From assembly GCA_027488735.1 (NCBI GenBank), contig JAIYBB010000005.1, forward strand, positions 124,001 through 188,000: a stretch of DNA of 64,000 bases. Reading direction: 5' to 3'. The position numbers and the translations under genes were made by a program. This DNA comes from Comamonadaceae bacterium. Lineage in GTDB: Bacteria; Pseudomonadota; Gammaproteobacteria; Burkholderiales; Burkholderiaceae_C. This document shows, piece after piece, positions 30,246 through 39,609 of the stretch. The first letter of the stretch is position 1. Each line of letters opens with the position of its first letter. Below the pieces are notes generated by a model. It was not told where the DNA came from and made no database searches. It saw nothing but the letters and a program-made list of their open reading frames with translations.

Positions 30246-31177
30246 AAAAAACCCTCGTTGCAGTCGCAGCATTAATGGTCGCCACAGGCGCAATGGCTGA
30301 AGCCACCATCTCAGGTGTATTGGAAGCAGCAGTTGCCAAATCATCCACAGGAACAGCTTTTGGTAGCGGTACCAATGGCGGAACAGAATTTACCGTTGGT
30401 CTCAATGAAGACTTGGGCAATGGTTTGAAATTCTTTGGTCAAACAACAGTGATTTCTACAGCAAACGATGCTGACATAGCTTACGTTGGCGTAGCTTCAA
30501 CTGCTGGTAGCAGTGCAGCTGCAGCTACTGCCACTGCTTCCACCTTTGGAAGTTATCAAAATTGGGTTGGTTTGAGTGGTGATTTCGGCAGTGTGAAGTT
30601 GGGACAATTTTGGTCAAATACATTCATGACCTCAATCACCGGTGACGTAATGGCACGTCAGGCGTTTTCAAACCAACTTCACGGCGGCGCACAAGGTCAA
30701 ATTGCCAACTCCGTCAACTACACTTCACCTACTTTTTCAGGCATCACTGTCAACTACCAAAAAGCATTGAACAATGCTGTAGCGCTCGAACAGTACTCTA
30801 GCTATTCAGTTGGCTACAGCAACGGTGCATTTAATATTGGTTTCGCCAGTGGATCCGTCGGTACTACTGTAAAAACAAAAGATAACATCATAGTTGCCAA
30901 CTACGACCTGGGATTTGCAAAGATTTATGCAGGTACTCGTACCACATCAGTCACTAATGCTGCCAGCACAAGCGGCACCAGCTACGGTGTTGCAGTACCT
31001 TTCGGAGCAGCCACTGTTTCAGTTGGTATGGGTAATGCTTCATCAAACATCAGCAACTACCAAGCCATGTTGAACTATGACCTCAGCAAGAAAACACGTG
31101 TCTACGCAATCACTGCTAACGGTACAACAGCTGCCAACCCAGTTACCAACCAAGTTGGTATCCGCCACAACTTCTAA
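30242..31177 (+). CDS. Gram-negative porin (currently with start codon)
   Basis: A 311-residue porin. Signal peptide MKKTLVAVAALMVATGAMA, then EATISGVLEAAVAK; NWVGLSGDFGSVKLGQFWS and LNYDLSKKTRVYAITANG mark the barrel, which ends VGIRHNF. It is shorter than the silent porin, but they share the same signal-peptide start. GGAG lies about nine bases before the ATG. The first 19 bases after ATGA are identical to the inverted copy at 22766-22784. A terminator follows at 31221. Ala/Thr/Ser-rich loops suggest exposed variable segments. Confidence 0.92.
   Translation: MKKTLVAVAALMVATGAMAEATISGVLEAAVAKSSTGTAFGSGTNGGTEFTVGLNEDLGNGLKFFGQTTVISTANDADIAYVGVASTAGSSAAAATATASTFGSYQNWVGLSGDFGSVKLGQFWSNTFMTSITGDVMARQAFSNQLHGGAQGQIANSVNYTSPTFSGITVNYQKALNNAVALEQYSSYSVGYSNGAFNIGFASGSVGTTVKTKDNIIVANYDLGFAKIYAGTRTTSVTNAASTSGTSYGVAVPFGAATVSVGMGNASSNISNYQAMLNYDLSKKTRVYAITANGTTAANPVTNQVGIRHNF
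30246..30264 (+). repeat. Right inverted repeat of candidate porin switch (IRR)
   Basis: AAAAAACCCTCGTTGCAGT, directly after ATGA of the porin start. Identical to the minus-strand copy at 22766-22784. The next base differs (C here, A there), then GCA is shared before the sequences diverge. Confidence 0.75.
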
Positions 31178-31220
31178 TCCCTCCGCTGGCATCAGCCAGT
31201 TAAGGATTTGAATAAGTCTA

Positions 31221-31253
31221 AAACCCCGCCGTGGCAACACGGCGGGGTTTTTT
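31221..31253 (+). terminator. Intrinsic terminator of the porin at 30242
   Basis: AAACCCCGCCGTG, GCAA loop, CACGGCGGGGTTT, then more T: a perfect 13-bp stem. It has the same GCAA loop as the terminators at 21655 and 28612. Confidence 0.95.
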
Positions 31254-31313
31254 GTTGGCTAAGCAATGCTTCTTGTATACATATTGATAAAGTCAAACAG
31301 GTACATTAAAGCC

Positions 31314-31949
31314 ATGAAAAAGATACACATACCCTTTTTTTTGGCACTGCTTTTAGTTTTGCAAAATGTCTACGCCATGGACAACACCCAACGCAAAAAC
31401 ACGGTCATCTTGGCGGGCTTGCTGACCAACACATTTGCCATCAGCAACCGCCAACATCTCAAAGCCTGCGAAACGCAATGGGACTTCGGTTACATGGCTG
31501 GCAAAGACAATATGCTTTACAGCGACACCTTGCGATTGGGTTTCATGCGGTGCGATATGGACACCTCTGACATCTTGCCTTGGGGCATTGAGTTTTCAGT
31601 CCTGCCAACAGGCTTGGTGTCCATGTGGAACACCAGCAGCGGCAGTTACGGTTCATCGCTTTACGAACTGGGTTTTGTGCCGGTGGGCCAGTTCGGCAAA
31701 GCCATAGGGCCGGTGTTTGTGGATGCCAGTTTTGGTCTGGGACCAGACCTGATTTCACGCACCTCAATCGGACACCAAAGAAAATCCACCATGCTTCAGT
31801 TCACAGACGAAATGGGTATTGGCATTTCAGACCTGAAAAAGCGTGTGCGTTTGTCGCTGACTTACCGCCACATCAGCAACATCGATATCAAGCTACCCAA
31901 CAACGGCACCAATTTTGTGGGCATGGGATTGAGTTACCGCTTTCCATAA
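31314..31949 (+). CDS. PagL-like lipid A 3-O-deacylase/acyloxyacyl hydrolase
   Basis: A 211-residue outer-membrane protein. ATG 31314 starts a signal peptide (MKKIHIPFFLALLLVLQNVYA). The C-terminal part, LSLTYRHISNIDIKLPNNG followed by FVGMGLSYRF, matches the PagL motif in which His and Ser (HxSN) are catalytic and the last strand ends in an aromatic residue. PagL removes the 3-linked acyl chain of lipid A and lowers its inflammatory activity. N-terminal similarity is weak, and the Glu of the triad was not assigned, so activity is inferred. It sits directly after the porin group. Confidence 0.7.
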   Translation: MKKIHIPFFLALLLVLQNVYAMDNTQRKNTVILAGLLTNTFAISNRQHLKACETQWDFGYMAGKDNMLYSDTLRLGFMRCDMDTSDILPWGIEFSVLPTGLVSMWNTSSGSYGSSLYELGFVPVGQFGKAIGPVFVDASFGLGPDLISRTSIGHQRKSTMLQFTDEMGIGISDLKKRVRLSLTYRHISNIDIKLPNNGTNFVGMGLSYRFP

Positions 31950-32041
31950 CCAAACGCGGCCCCGTCCAAAGGCATGCGCACCATTGTCAGACAATAGCGA
32001 TATTGACCAACCCCGCAGAGCGGGCATGATGAAAGCGCTTG

Positions 32042-33079
32042 ATGTCAAACACCCTCACCCTTATTCGACCTGACGATTGGCATGTGCATCTGCGCGATGG
32101 CGATGCATTGGCTGCCGTCGTGCCGCATACCGCTGCCCAATTTGCCCGTGCGGTGGTCATGCCCAACTTAAAACCTCCGGTCACCACCACCGCGCAGGCT
32201 TTGGCTTACAAGCAACGCATTCATGCTGCTTTGCCTGCTGACAGCAGGTTTGAACCATTGATGACGCTGTACCTGACCGACCACACGCCAGCCGATGAAA
32301 TCCAGCGGGCACACGACAGCGGTGTGGTCGCAGTCAAACTCTATCCTGCAGGTGCTACCACCAACAGCAGTGCTGGCGTGACCGATTTGCGCCACACGCA
32401 CAAAACGCTAGAAGCCATGCAGCAGTTGGGCATGCCCTTGCTGGTTCATGGCGAAGTGACAGATCCTGAGATTGATTTGTTCGACCGCGAAGCTGTGTTC
32501 ATTGACAAGCACCTGGTGCCTTTGCGCCGTGACTTTCCGCAACTGAAGATCGTGTTTGAACACATCACCACGCGCGAAGCCGCGCAGTATGTGGCGCAGG
32601 CTGGGGCCCACACCGCAGCCACCATCACAGCGCACCATTTGCTGTTCAACCGCAATGCTTTGTTTTTAGGCGGCGTGCGGCCACACTATTACTGTTTGCC
32701 TGTGCTCAAACGCGAAATTCATCGCCAAGCTTTGCTGCATGCCGTGGCCTCAGGCAGCGACCGGTTCTTTCTGGGCACCGACAGCGCGCCACATGCTACG
32801 CATTTGAAAGAGCACGCCAGTGGCTGTGCCGGTTGTTACACCGCTTTGTCAGCGCTGGAGTTGTATGCGCAAGCGTTTGAGGGCGTGAATGCTTTGGACA
32901 AGTTGGAGGGTTTTGCCAGCTTTCATGGACCTGATTTTTATGGTCTGCCACGCAACACTGAGCAAGTGGTGTTAAAGCGCCAAGCATGGACGCTTCCTGA
33001 AGCATTGCCATTGGGGCAGGCGAGCATCAAACCGTTGTGCGGCGGCGAAACCTTAGCCTGGCAACTGGTGCCCAACTGA
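32042..33079 (+). CDS. pyrC: dihydroorotase
   Basis: A 345-residue class II (E. coli PyrC type) dihydroorotase. ATG 32042 is preferred over the TTG directly before it. [15 protein letters not shown] gives the HxH zinc ligands; [16 protein letters not shown] holds the carbamylated Lys; [16 protein letters not shown] and [10 protein letters not shown] give the remaining His and Asp ligands. It closes the pyrimidine ring, converting carbamoyl aspartate to dihydroorotate. The DUF3025 gene begins five bases later. Confidence 0.96.
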   Translation: MSNTLTLIRPDDWHVHLRDGDALAAVVPHTAAQFARAVVMPNLKPPVTTTAQALAYKQRIHAALPADSRFEPLMTLYLTDHTPADEIQRAHDSGVVAVKLYPAGATTNSSAGVTDLRHTHKTLEAMQQLGMPLLVHGEVTDPEIDLFDREAVFIDKHLVPLRRDFPQLKIVFEHITTREAAQYVAQAGAHTAATITAHHLLFNRNALFLGGVRPHYYCLPVLKREIHRQALLHAVASGSDRFFLGTDSAPHATHLKEHASGCAGCYTALSALELYAQAFEGVNALDKLEGFASFHGPDFYGLPRNTEQVVLKRQAWTLPEALPLGQASIKPLCGGETLAWQLVPN

Positions 33080-33083
33080 CAAG

Positions 33084-33815
33084 GTGTGGAAGATCGACTG
33101 GCAATTGCCTTGGTATGCGCCTTGGGCGTCCTGCGGCGCGTCAGTCACCCAAGCGTGGCAACACACACCTGAGCATTTGTACGCGGCCTTAAACAGTGCC
33201 CTAGGCCCCCAAGCGGCCAAGTCATTTGTCCCACAGCACATGCTGGCCGATGGCGTGGCATATGAGGCGTTTATTGATGCGAACCAACGCATCCCTACCC
33301 GCAACAACATGCACGATTTTTTCAATGGTTTGTGTTGGCTGCGCTTCCCGCAAAGCAAGGCACAACTCAACCGTTTGCAGGCGCAGGAAATTGCGCGTGA
33401 TGGGGTAAGGGGACAACGTGGGCGTTTGCGCGATGCATTGACCGTGTTCGATGAAAACGCCGCCTTGCTGTGGGCGCCTGCGCCCATCTGGCAGGCCTTG
33501 CAATCCAAGCAATGGAAAGACTTGTTTGTCACGCACCGGGCTTTGTGGTCTGAATGCCAATTGCATTTATTTGGACATGCATTGCTCGAAAAAATGTTGA
33601 GCCCCTACAAAGCCATCACCGCGCACGTCTGGTGTCTGCCATTGCCAGACGGCGATAACGACGCACAGTTGGACGATGACCTGTGTCAACAACTCACAAC
33701 AGACAACTTAAGCGGCAAACCCTTTGCACCCCTGCCGCTGGCAGGGATACCAGGTTGGTGGCCCCACAACCATGACCCTGATTTTTATGAGGACAAAAAA
33801 GTATTCAGAGATTGA
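33084..33815 (+). CDS. DUF3025 family protein
   Basis: A 243-residue protein starting at GTG 33084 (MWKIDWQLPWYAPWAS). The block IPTRNNMHDFFNGLCWLRFPQSKAQLNRLQA (residues ~70-100) is the DUF3025 signature; PLAGIPGWWPHNHDPDFYEDKKVFR closes the protein and is also conserved. No function is known. No signal peptide. It is placed between pyrC and htpX, as part of a possible plus-strand transcript. Confidence 0.85.
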   Translation: MWKIDWQLPWYAPWASCGASVTQAWQHTPEHLYAALNSALGPQAAKSFVPQHMLADGVAYEAFIDANQRIPTRNNMHDFFNGLCWLRFPQSKAQLNRLQAQEIARDGVRGQRGRLRDALTVFDENAALLWAPAPIWQALQSKQWKDLFVTHRALWSECQLHLFGHALLEKMLSPYKAITAHVWCLPLPDGDNDAQLDDDLCQQLTTDNLSGKPFAPLPLAGIPGWWPHNHDPDFYEDKKVFRD

Positions 33816-33884
33816 AAAACAAGGGAACACCCTTACATTGTGCGAATCTGGCCTGTTTGTGTGGGCCGGTCATTAAAGGACACC

Positions 33885-34757
33885 ATGAAACGTATTATGT
33901 TATTGATAGTGACCAACCTTGCGGTCATGCTGGTGCTGGGCATTGTCGCCAGCCTGTTAGGTGTGAACCGGTTTTTAACCGCCAATGGTTTGAACCTCAC
34001 CGCTTTGCTCGGCTTTGCCGCCATCATGGGCTTTGGTGGCGCATTCATCTCTTTGCTGATCAGCAAACCCATGGCCAAGTGGACCACAGGTGCGCAGGTC
34101 ATTACCCAGCCACAAAACGCCGACGAAGCATGGCTGGTTGAAACAGTGCGCCAGTTGTCGCAACGCGCTGGTTTGGAAATGCCCGAGGTTGCTATTTACC
34201 AAGGCGAGCCCAATGCGTTCGCCACCGGTGCATTCCGCAACTCCGCCTTGGTGGCAGTGTCCACTGGTTTGCTGCAAGGCATGACCCGCGAAGAAGTGGA
34301 AGCGGTGTTGGCACACGAAGTCGCGCACATCCAAAATGGCGACATGGTCACGCTGACATTGGTGCAAGGTGTGCTCAATACCTTTGTGGTGTTCCTCAGT
34401 CGCGTCATTGGATATGCGGTGGATAGCTTTCTTCGCAAAAACGACCAGGAAAACACCGGCCCCGGCATCGCCTATTACGTTGTCAGCATCGTGCTCGACA
34501 TCGTGCTGGGCATTGCTGCCAGCATCGTGGTGGCCTGGTTCAGCCGTCAGCGTGAATTCCGTGCGGACGCCGGCGCGGCTGCGTTGATGGGCCGCAAGCA
34601 ACCCATGGTCAATGCATTGCAACGCTTGCAGCACATGCAGTCCGAAGGACTGCCGCCAAGTTTGCAAGCCATGGGCATCAGCGGCGGCTTAGGCAAGATG
34701 TTCTCGTCTCACCCGCCTTTGGAAGAGCGTATTGCTGCTTTACAAAACGCCGCATAA
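33885..34757 (+). CDS. htpX: HtpX, membrane zinc metalloprotease
   Basis: A 290-residue protein. AAAGGA precedes ATG 33885. Two N-terminal helices ([40 protein letters not shown]) lead to the catalytic HEVAH motif ([14 protein letters not shown]), with a later Glu ligand in [14 protein letters not shown] and two more helices between. The ending [15 protein letters not shown] is the family C-terminus. It helps remove misfolded inner-membrane proteins under stress. A terminator (34774) follows and reaches into the convergent gene. Confidence 0.96.
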   Translation: MKRIMLLIVTNLAVMLVLGIVASLLGVNRFLTANGLNLTALLGFAAIMGFGGAFISLLISKPMAKWTTGAQVITQPQNADEAWLVETVRQLSQRAGLEMPEVAIYQGEPNAFATGAFRNSALVAVSTGLLQGMTREEVEAVLAHEVAHIQNGDMVTLTLVQGVLNTFVVFLSRVIGYAVDSFLRKNDQENTGPGIAYYVVSIVLDIVLGIAASIVVAWFSRQREFRADAGAAALMGRKQPMVNALQRLQHMQSEGLPPSLQAMGISGGLGKMFSSHPPLEERIAALQNAA

Positions 34758-34773
34758 ATTAAACCCATCAGTC

Positions 34774-34814
34774 AAACGCGATCAGCCCAATGCCAGGGCG
34801 ATCGCGTTTTTTTT
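34774..34814 (+). terminator. htpX terminator inside the end of the convergent gene
   Basis: AAACGCGATC (34774-34783) pairs with GATCGCGTTT (34800-34809), followed by a run of T to 34814. The 16-base loop and the right arm are within the last codons of the radical SAM gene, and the left arm reaches its stop codon (34782-34784). On the minus strand only a short T run occurs. Confidence 0.85.
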
Positions 34815-36716
34815 CACCTGCGGTTTCGGGCACTTAGGCAGATCAAACCAACTGCGTACATCTTCTTCCAAGCCCACGCCGTGCATGTAGTTGTAAATCG
34901 CTTTTTTCAAACCGCGTCCGAGCAAATCATGGTCAGTGCCGGTGGGGTCTGTGAATCCCACATCGTTTTGAGCGAAACCACCCGCGGGCAATGGCAACAA
35001 ACTCACACCATAAGCAGACGGGTTCATGCCCACTGGCGAATGCACGGTGCAAGCAAAGCGGTGAAAGAAGCCACTGTGTATGCAACCGTTTTCAAACAAC
35101 TGCCGTACATACTCCAGCGCGTCCACCGTGTCTTGCACGGTTTGGGTGGGAAAGCCGTACATCAGGTAAGCGTGCACCAAAACGCCTGCGCGAGCAAAGC
35201 CTTGAGTCACGCGCGCCACCTGTGCCACCGTCACGCCTTTTTGCATCAACGCCAGCAATCGATCGGAGGCGACTTCCAAGCCGCCCGACATGGCAATGCA
35301 TCCGCTCTCGGCCAGCAGTTCGCACAAGTCAGGCGTGAAGGTTTTCTCGAAGCGGATATTGCCCCACCAAGTGAGTTGCAATTGACGGCGCAGTATTTCT
35401 TCAGCCATGGCTTTCAGCGCTTTGGGAGGAGCGGCTTCATCCACAAAATGAAAACCGGTTTGGCCGGTTTCTTCAATGACGCGTTCTATGCGATCGACCA
35501 GCGTGGTTGCCGTGGCCGCGTCATAGCGCGAGATGTAGTCGAGTGAGACATCGCAAAAACTGCATTTCTTCCAATAGCACCCATGCGCCACGGTCAGCTT
35601 GTTCCAGCGGCCGTCGCTCCACAGGCGGTGCATGGGGTTGAGCATGTCTAGCAGCGATAAATACTCGTGCAGCGGCAAGCCGTCCCAAGTGGGCGTGCCC
35701 ACATCGTCAAACGCCACATCGGGTTCTGCCCAGTTGATGTATTTCACTGCGTCATCCACGCGCACAAAACTGCGCACCAGTCGTTGCTGTGAACGCTGGC
35801 CTTGCAGGTGTTCTATCAAGGAAAGCACAGGGCGTTCACCCGCGTCCAGCGTCACTACATCAACAAAGTCGAACAAGCGCGGTTCGGTTAAAGATCGCAA
35901 TTCGGTGTTCACATAACCGCCGCCCAAACAAATCGTCACACCCGGATGTTGTTGCTTGATGATTTGTGCAATACGTAGCGCTGCATACACCGCGCCCGGA
36001 AACGGCACGGACAACAACACCAGCGTGGGTTGGTGTTGTTGCATGGCTTGCAGCGTTAGTTGTTGCAACAAGTTATCAATCAAATTCGGCGGCGCAGCCA
36101 ATGCATCCGCCAAGGCATCAAAACTCGCTTGGCTGCCAGCCAAGGATTCGCCGTAACGCACAAACTCAAAACGCGGGTCCACCGCATCGCGCAACACATC
36201 GGCGATGTCATTCAAGTACAGCGTAGCCAAATGCCGTGCCCGGTCTTGTTGACCCAATGCGCCAAAAGCCCAACCGAGCGCGTCACCGCTCTCGTCGTCA
36301 AACGTATCAAGCGACGCAAAGCGCGGTCCCTCAGGCAGAAAACCACGCCCGGCGATGCGGTGGCACAACGTGGCGTCCCGGCCTTGAAGAAAAGCAATCG
36401 TTGGTGAAATGCTTTGCTGGTAACGCGGGAAGTGATCGAGGAATGCATTCACGCTGGCGCTGCGTTCGGCTTCGGACAAAGCCAAGGCAATGTCTCTCAC
36501 TTGCGCCAATGCCTCAGGCGTTAACAACTGCAACACTAATGCCAAAGCCAAATCGACTTGCACAGACGCAATGCCACGGCTGCGCAAAAAACCCGTGAGG
36601 TATGCGGTGGACGGGTAGGGTGTGTTGAGTTGCGTCATCGGCGGGATGACGCTGAGCACGCGCACCTGTGCGGGTGTGACGGACGAAGCGGCGTGCAAAG
36701 TCAAGCAATCAGCCAA
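34782..36716 (-). CDS. B12-binding-domain radical SAM protein
   Basis: Up to 644 residues. [30 protein letters not shown] is the N-terminal Rossmann (B12-binding type) segment; the iron-sulfur motif is [17 protein letters not shown] near residue 370, with [21 protein letters not shown] and the radical SAM barrel after it. The start is uncertain: TTG 36716 lies inside the broken cysK frame, and a GTG just before RVLSVIPP is also possible. The reaction is not known; this class includes methyltransferases and other C-H-modifying enzymes. Confidence 0.85.
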   Translation of the reverse strand: MADCLTLHAASSVTPAQVRVLSVIPPMTQLNTPYPSTAYLTGFLRSRGIASVQVDLALALVLQLLTPEALAQVRDIALALSEAERSASVNAFLDHFPRYQQSISPTIAFLQGRDATLCHRIAGRGFLPEGPRFASLDTFDDESGDALGWAFGALGQQDRARHLATLYLNDIADVLRDAVDPRFEFVRYGESLAGSQASFDALADALAAPPNLIDNLLQQLTLQAMQQHQPTLVLLSVPFPGAVYAALRIAQIIKQQHPGVTICLGGGYVNTELRSLTEPRLFDFVDVVTLDAGERPVLSLIEHLQGQRSQQRLVRSFVRVDDAVKYINWAEPDVAFDDVGTPTWDGLPLHEYLSLLDMLNPMHRLWSDGRWNKLTVAHGCYWKKCSFCDVSLDYISRYDAATATTLVDRIERVIEETGQTGFHFVDEAAPPKALKAMAEEILRRQLQLTWWGNIRFEKTFTPDLCELLAESGCIAMSGGLEVASDRLLALMQKGVTVAQVARVTQGFARAGVLVHAYLMYGFPTQTVQDTVDALEYVRQLFENGCIHSGFFHRFACTVHSPVGMNPSAYGVSLLPLPAGGFAQNDVGFTDPTGTDHDLLGRGLKKAIYNYMHGVGLEEDVRSWFDLPKCPKPQVKKNAIALALG

Positions 36717-36906
36717 GCATCAACTCGGGCAGTTTTTGAGATTTCTCGGCTTCTTTCACCATGGACAAAGCGATTCGGCCTTTGATGAAACTACCTGGGT
36801 TGCTGCGTTCTGACTTGATCCACACGTTGTGATTCGCACCGAACAAACGGTTGATGCGTATGTGCGGCGTATGGCCGATAGTCTCCAGAATAGTGTGGGC
36901 TTTCAT
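36709..36906 (-). pseudogene. N-terminal fragment of cysteine synthase
   Basis: A 65-residue frame opens [20 protein letters not shown], and continues [28 protein letters not shown], clearly the first fifth of a CysK/O-acetylserine sulfhydrylase. The PLP-binding region is altered (NPGSFIKG where NPGGSIKD is usual), and the protein stops where about 240 more residues should follow. It runs straight into the start of the radical SAM gene (8-base overlap). A degraded gene is most likely; a short CysK-like peptide is less so. Confidence 0.75.
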
Positions 36907-36921
36907 TCACGTGTTCCTTGC

Positions 36922-38733
36922 TCAGTGTGAGTGATTTTGCAACAGTTGTGTGGCGAGCGCTTCACCCAGCTTGATGCCGTCAACAGCTGCGGACAGAATG
37001 CCGCCCGCATAACCCGCGCCTTCGCCGCCCGGGTAAAGTCCGCGCATGTTCGGGCTTTGCAAGCCAGCGTCGCGTTCAAACCGCAAGGGCGATGAAGTGC
37101 GCGTTTCCACGCCGGTCAGCACTGCGTCTGCGCGGTCAAAGCCTTTGATCTTTCGCCCGAACACAGGCAGGGCTTCGCGCATGGCGTCCGTCGCGTAAGC
37201 GGGCAGCACCTTGTGAAAACTCGTCATGTGCACGCCGGGTTTATAGGACGGCTCAACATCGCCTAAAGCCGTTGATGGCTTGCCCGCCAGCAAATCGCCC
37301 ACCAGTTGCGCCGGGGCTTGGTAATTGCTGCCACCGGCGACATAGGCCGCTGATTCGAGTTGGCGTTGCAACACCATACCGGCCAGCGGATGAAAACCGT
37401 CTGCGGTATCCAAGGTATCTAAACGCACGGCGTTGCCGAGTTCCTGACCGAGTGTGGTTTCAAACGATGCTGCATCTGTCGGGTAATCGCTGGGGTCAAT
37501 ACCGACCACAATGCCTGCATTCGCGTTGCGTTCGTTGCGCGAATACTGGCTCATGCCATTGGTGACCACGCGACCGGTTTCGCTGGTGGCCGCGACCACG
37601 GTGCCACCGGGGCACATGCAAAAGCTGTAGACGGCGCGACCGTTGGCCGCGTGGTGCACCAACTTGTAATCAGCCGCGCCCAGCATGGGGTGGCCCGCGT
37701 GCATGCCCCAGCGCGCTTTGTCGATCACACTTTGCGGATGTTCGATGCGCACACCTATGGAAAACGCTTTGGCAGTCATCGCGACACCGTGTCTGTGCAA
37801 CATGGTGAAGCTGTCGCGCGCGCTGTGTCCGAGCGCCATCACCACGTGTTGCGCGTGCAAGGTGTAACGCTCGCCACTGTCTTGTTGAACGATGTGTAGT
37901 GTTTTTAAGTGGCGTTGCGCGTTGTGTGTCTCAAACTCCAAATCCACCACGCGTTGGTTGAACCGCACTTCACCGCCGAGCCGGATGATGTGTTCGCGCA
38001 AACCTTCAACCACTTTGACCAGTTTGAACGTGCCAATGTGCGGATGTGCTGCCCACAGTATTTCTTCGGGTGCGCCGAAATTCACAAACTCTTGCATCAC
38101 CTTGCGGCCCAGATGGCGCGGGTCCTTGATCTGGCTGTAGAGCTTGCCGTCGGAAAACGTGCCTGCTCCGCCTTCGCCGAATTGCACATTGCTCTCAGGC
38201 TTGAGCACGGACTTGCGCCATAAGCCCCAGGTGTCCTTCGTGCGCTGGCGCACCGGCGGCCCGCGCTCGATGACAATCGGCTTCAAGCCCATTTGCGCGA
38301 GTACCAGCGCGGCGAACATGCCGCAAGGACCGAAGCCGACCACCACGGGACGCTGGCCGTCTAGAGGGCTCCAATTCGCAGGCGCTTGCACAGGTGCGCG
38401 CCACACCATGTCCGGCGTGGCTTGTATGTGCGGGTGCGCGGCGTGTTGTTGCAGCAGTTGCGTTTCTTGCGCTGCGTTATGCAGTGAGATGTCAACGATG
38501 TAGACCACTAACAGGTTTTGTTTGCGCGCATCGAAACTGCGTTTGAACACATTCAATGTGGCGATGTCTTCTTTAGGGATGCTTAATGCTTGGGCAACCA
38601 GTTCGCACAACACAGCATCAGGGTGCGGCGGGAGATGACGGTCGGCCTCGGTTTCGGCGGGGGCGTCGGCGGCGCGCGGTGTCAGCACAGGTAGTGCAGA
38701 CAAAGGCAGTTTGAGTTCGGACAGGCGGATCAT
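36922..38733 (-). CDS. FAD-dependent oxidoreductase, function unknown
   Basis: A 603-residue flavoprotein. VVVGFGPCGMFAALVLAQMGLKPIVIERG near residue 130 is the dinucleotide fold; NVQFGEGGAGTFSDGKLYSQIKD, MALGHSARDSF, FSIGVRIEHPQ and YPGGEGAGYAGGILSAAVDGIKLGE are typical of a family of uncharacterised FAD proteins with a conserved C-terminal domain. The N-terminal ~100 residues are an extra ferredoxin-like segment. The substrate is not known. It ends 16 bases from the cysK fragment, and all three minus-strand genes could be one transcript. Confidence 0.85.
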   Translation of the reverse strand: MIRLSELKLPLSALPVLTPRAADAPAETEADRHLPPHPDAVLCELVAQALSIPKEDIATLNVFKRSFDARKQNLLVVYIVDISLHNAAQETQLLQQHAAHPHIQATPDMVWRAPVQAPANWSPLDGQRPVVVGFGPCGMFAALVLAQMGLKPIVIERGPPVRQRTKDTWGLWRKSVLKPESNVQFGEGGAGTFSDGKLYSQIKDPRHLGRKVMQEFVNFGAPEEILWAAHPHIGTFKLVKVVEGLREHIIRLGGEVRFNQRVVDLEFETHNAQRHLKTLHIVQQDSGERYTLHAQHVVMALGHSARDSFTMLHRHGVAMTAKAFSIGVRIEHPQSVIDKARWGMHAGHPMLGAADYKLVHHAANGRAVYSFCMCPGGTVVAATSETGRVVTNGMSQYSRNERNANAGIVVGIDPSDYPTDAASFETTLGQELGNAVRLDTLDTADGFHPLAGMVLQRQLESAAYVAGGSNYQAPAQLVGDLLAGKPSTALGDVEPSYKPGVHMTSFHKVLPAYATDAMREALPVFGRKIKGFDRADAVLTGVETRTSSPLRFERDAGLQSPNMRGLYPGGEGAGYAGGILSAAVDGIKLGEALATQLLQNHSH

Positions 38734-38900
38734 GTGCGGGGCCCGTGGTTATCGGGCAGTGACGATGCGAAGTGGAGATTTTAGGCGTGCTGACTTGGCA
38801 GGCACATTTTGCAGCCGCACTAAGCTGCCCAAGGAAAGCGTCTTGCGCTTGATTTTAAAATGTCATAACATACAAGCATTGTTACTTCAGGAGACTCACC

Positions 38901-39161
38901 ATGAGCCTGAACACCTATTCCAGCCGCGAATTCACCCGGGACGTCAGCGCAGCCAAACGTGCCGCCGAGCGCAGTCCGGTCATCATCACCGATCGTGGCA
39001 AACCGTCTTACGCATTGCTCAATATCCGTGACTATTACCAGTTGTGCGGTCAGCAAGATGTGACTTTGTTGACTTGCATGGACGCCATCCAAGGCAGCGA
39101 GGGTTTGGACTTTGAGCCAACGCGTGTTGACATCCGCACACCTGATACAGACTTGGGTTGA
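38901..39161 (+). CDS. Phd/YefM-type antitoxin
   Basis: An 86-residue protein: MSLNTYSSREFTRDVSAAKR then SPVIITDRGKPSYALLNIRDY, the Phd/YefM DNA-binding N-terminus, and an acidic C-terminal tail expected to bind the toxin. CAGGAGA precedes ATG 38901, and the upstream ATGT-CATA-ACAT (38860-38871) in a TTGATT-containing promoter is a plausible autoregulatory operator. The toxin gene begins seven bases after its stop codon. Confidence 0.9.
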   Translation: MSLNTYSSREFTRDVSAAKRAAERSPVIITDRGKPSYALLNIRDYYQLCGQQDVTLLTCMDAIQGSEGLDFEPTRVDIRTPDTDLG

Positions 39162-39167
39162 TGCACT

Positions 39168-39605
39168 GTGTACTTGCTGGATACCAACGTCATTTCAGAA
39201 CTGCGTCACGGCAAACCCCAACAATCGCAAGCAGTACGCGCCTGGGCAGCCGATAAGGAAATGAGCCGCTTGTTTTTGTCGGCTATCACTGTGCTCGAAT
39301 TGGAAAAAGGCGTTCAAGCGTTAGAGAGAAAACTGCCGCCGCAAGGCAGTGCCTTGCGCGATTGGCTGGACCGTGTGAAAAACGTGTTCGCAGACCGCAT
39401 ACTGCCTTTCACCCAAGACACTGCGGTCTTGTGCGCCGGCATGCATTTTCCCAATCCCAAACCCGAACGCGACGCCATGATCGCTGCTACCGCCTTGCAG
39501 CACCGCATGACTTTGGTCACGCGCAATACGGTTGATTTTGAAAATGCAGGGGTTGCGTTGATCAATCCTTTTACTGATGACGCGGGAGCGACGCGCCAGA
39601 GTTAA
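39168..39605 (+). CDS. PIN-domain toxin (VapC/FitB-like)
   Basis: A 145-residue PIN ribonuclease. GTG 39168 is the only sensible start. MYLLDTNVISELRHGKP, AITVLELEKGVQAL and PKPERDAMIAATALQHRMTLVTRN supply the Asp and Glu metal ligands of the family, and the FENAGVALINPF end is typical of the FitB-like branch. Its RNA target is unknown. Its 3' end carries the -35 region of the RNase P RNA promoter, with the -10 box just after its stop. Confidence 0.9.
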   Translation: MYLLDTNVISELRHGKPQQSQAVRAWAADKEMSRLFLSAITVLELEKGVQALERKLPPQGSALRDWLDRVKNVFADRILPFTQDTAVLCAGMHFPNPKPERDAMIAATALQHRMTLVTRNTVDFENAGVALINPFTDDAGATRQS

Positions 39606-39609
39606 AGCT

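Noticed and set aside
35092..36598. Plus-strand frames inside the radical SAM gene
   Set aside because: No similarity to known proteins; the minus-strand gene explains the whole region.
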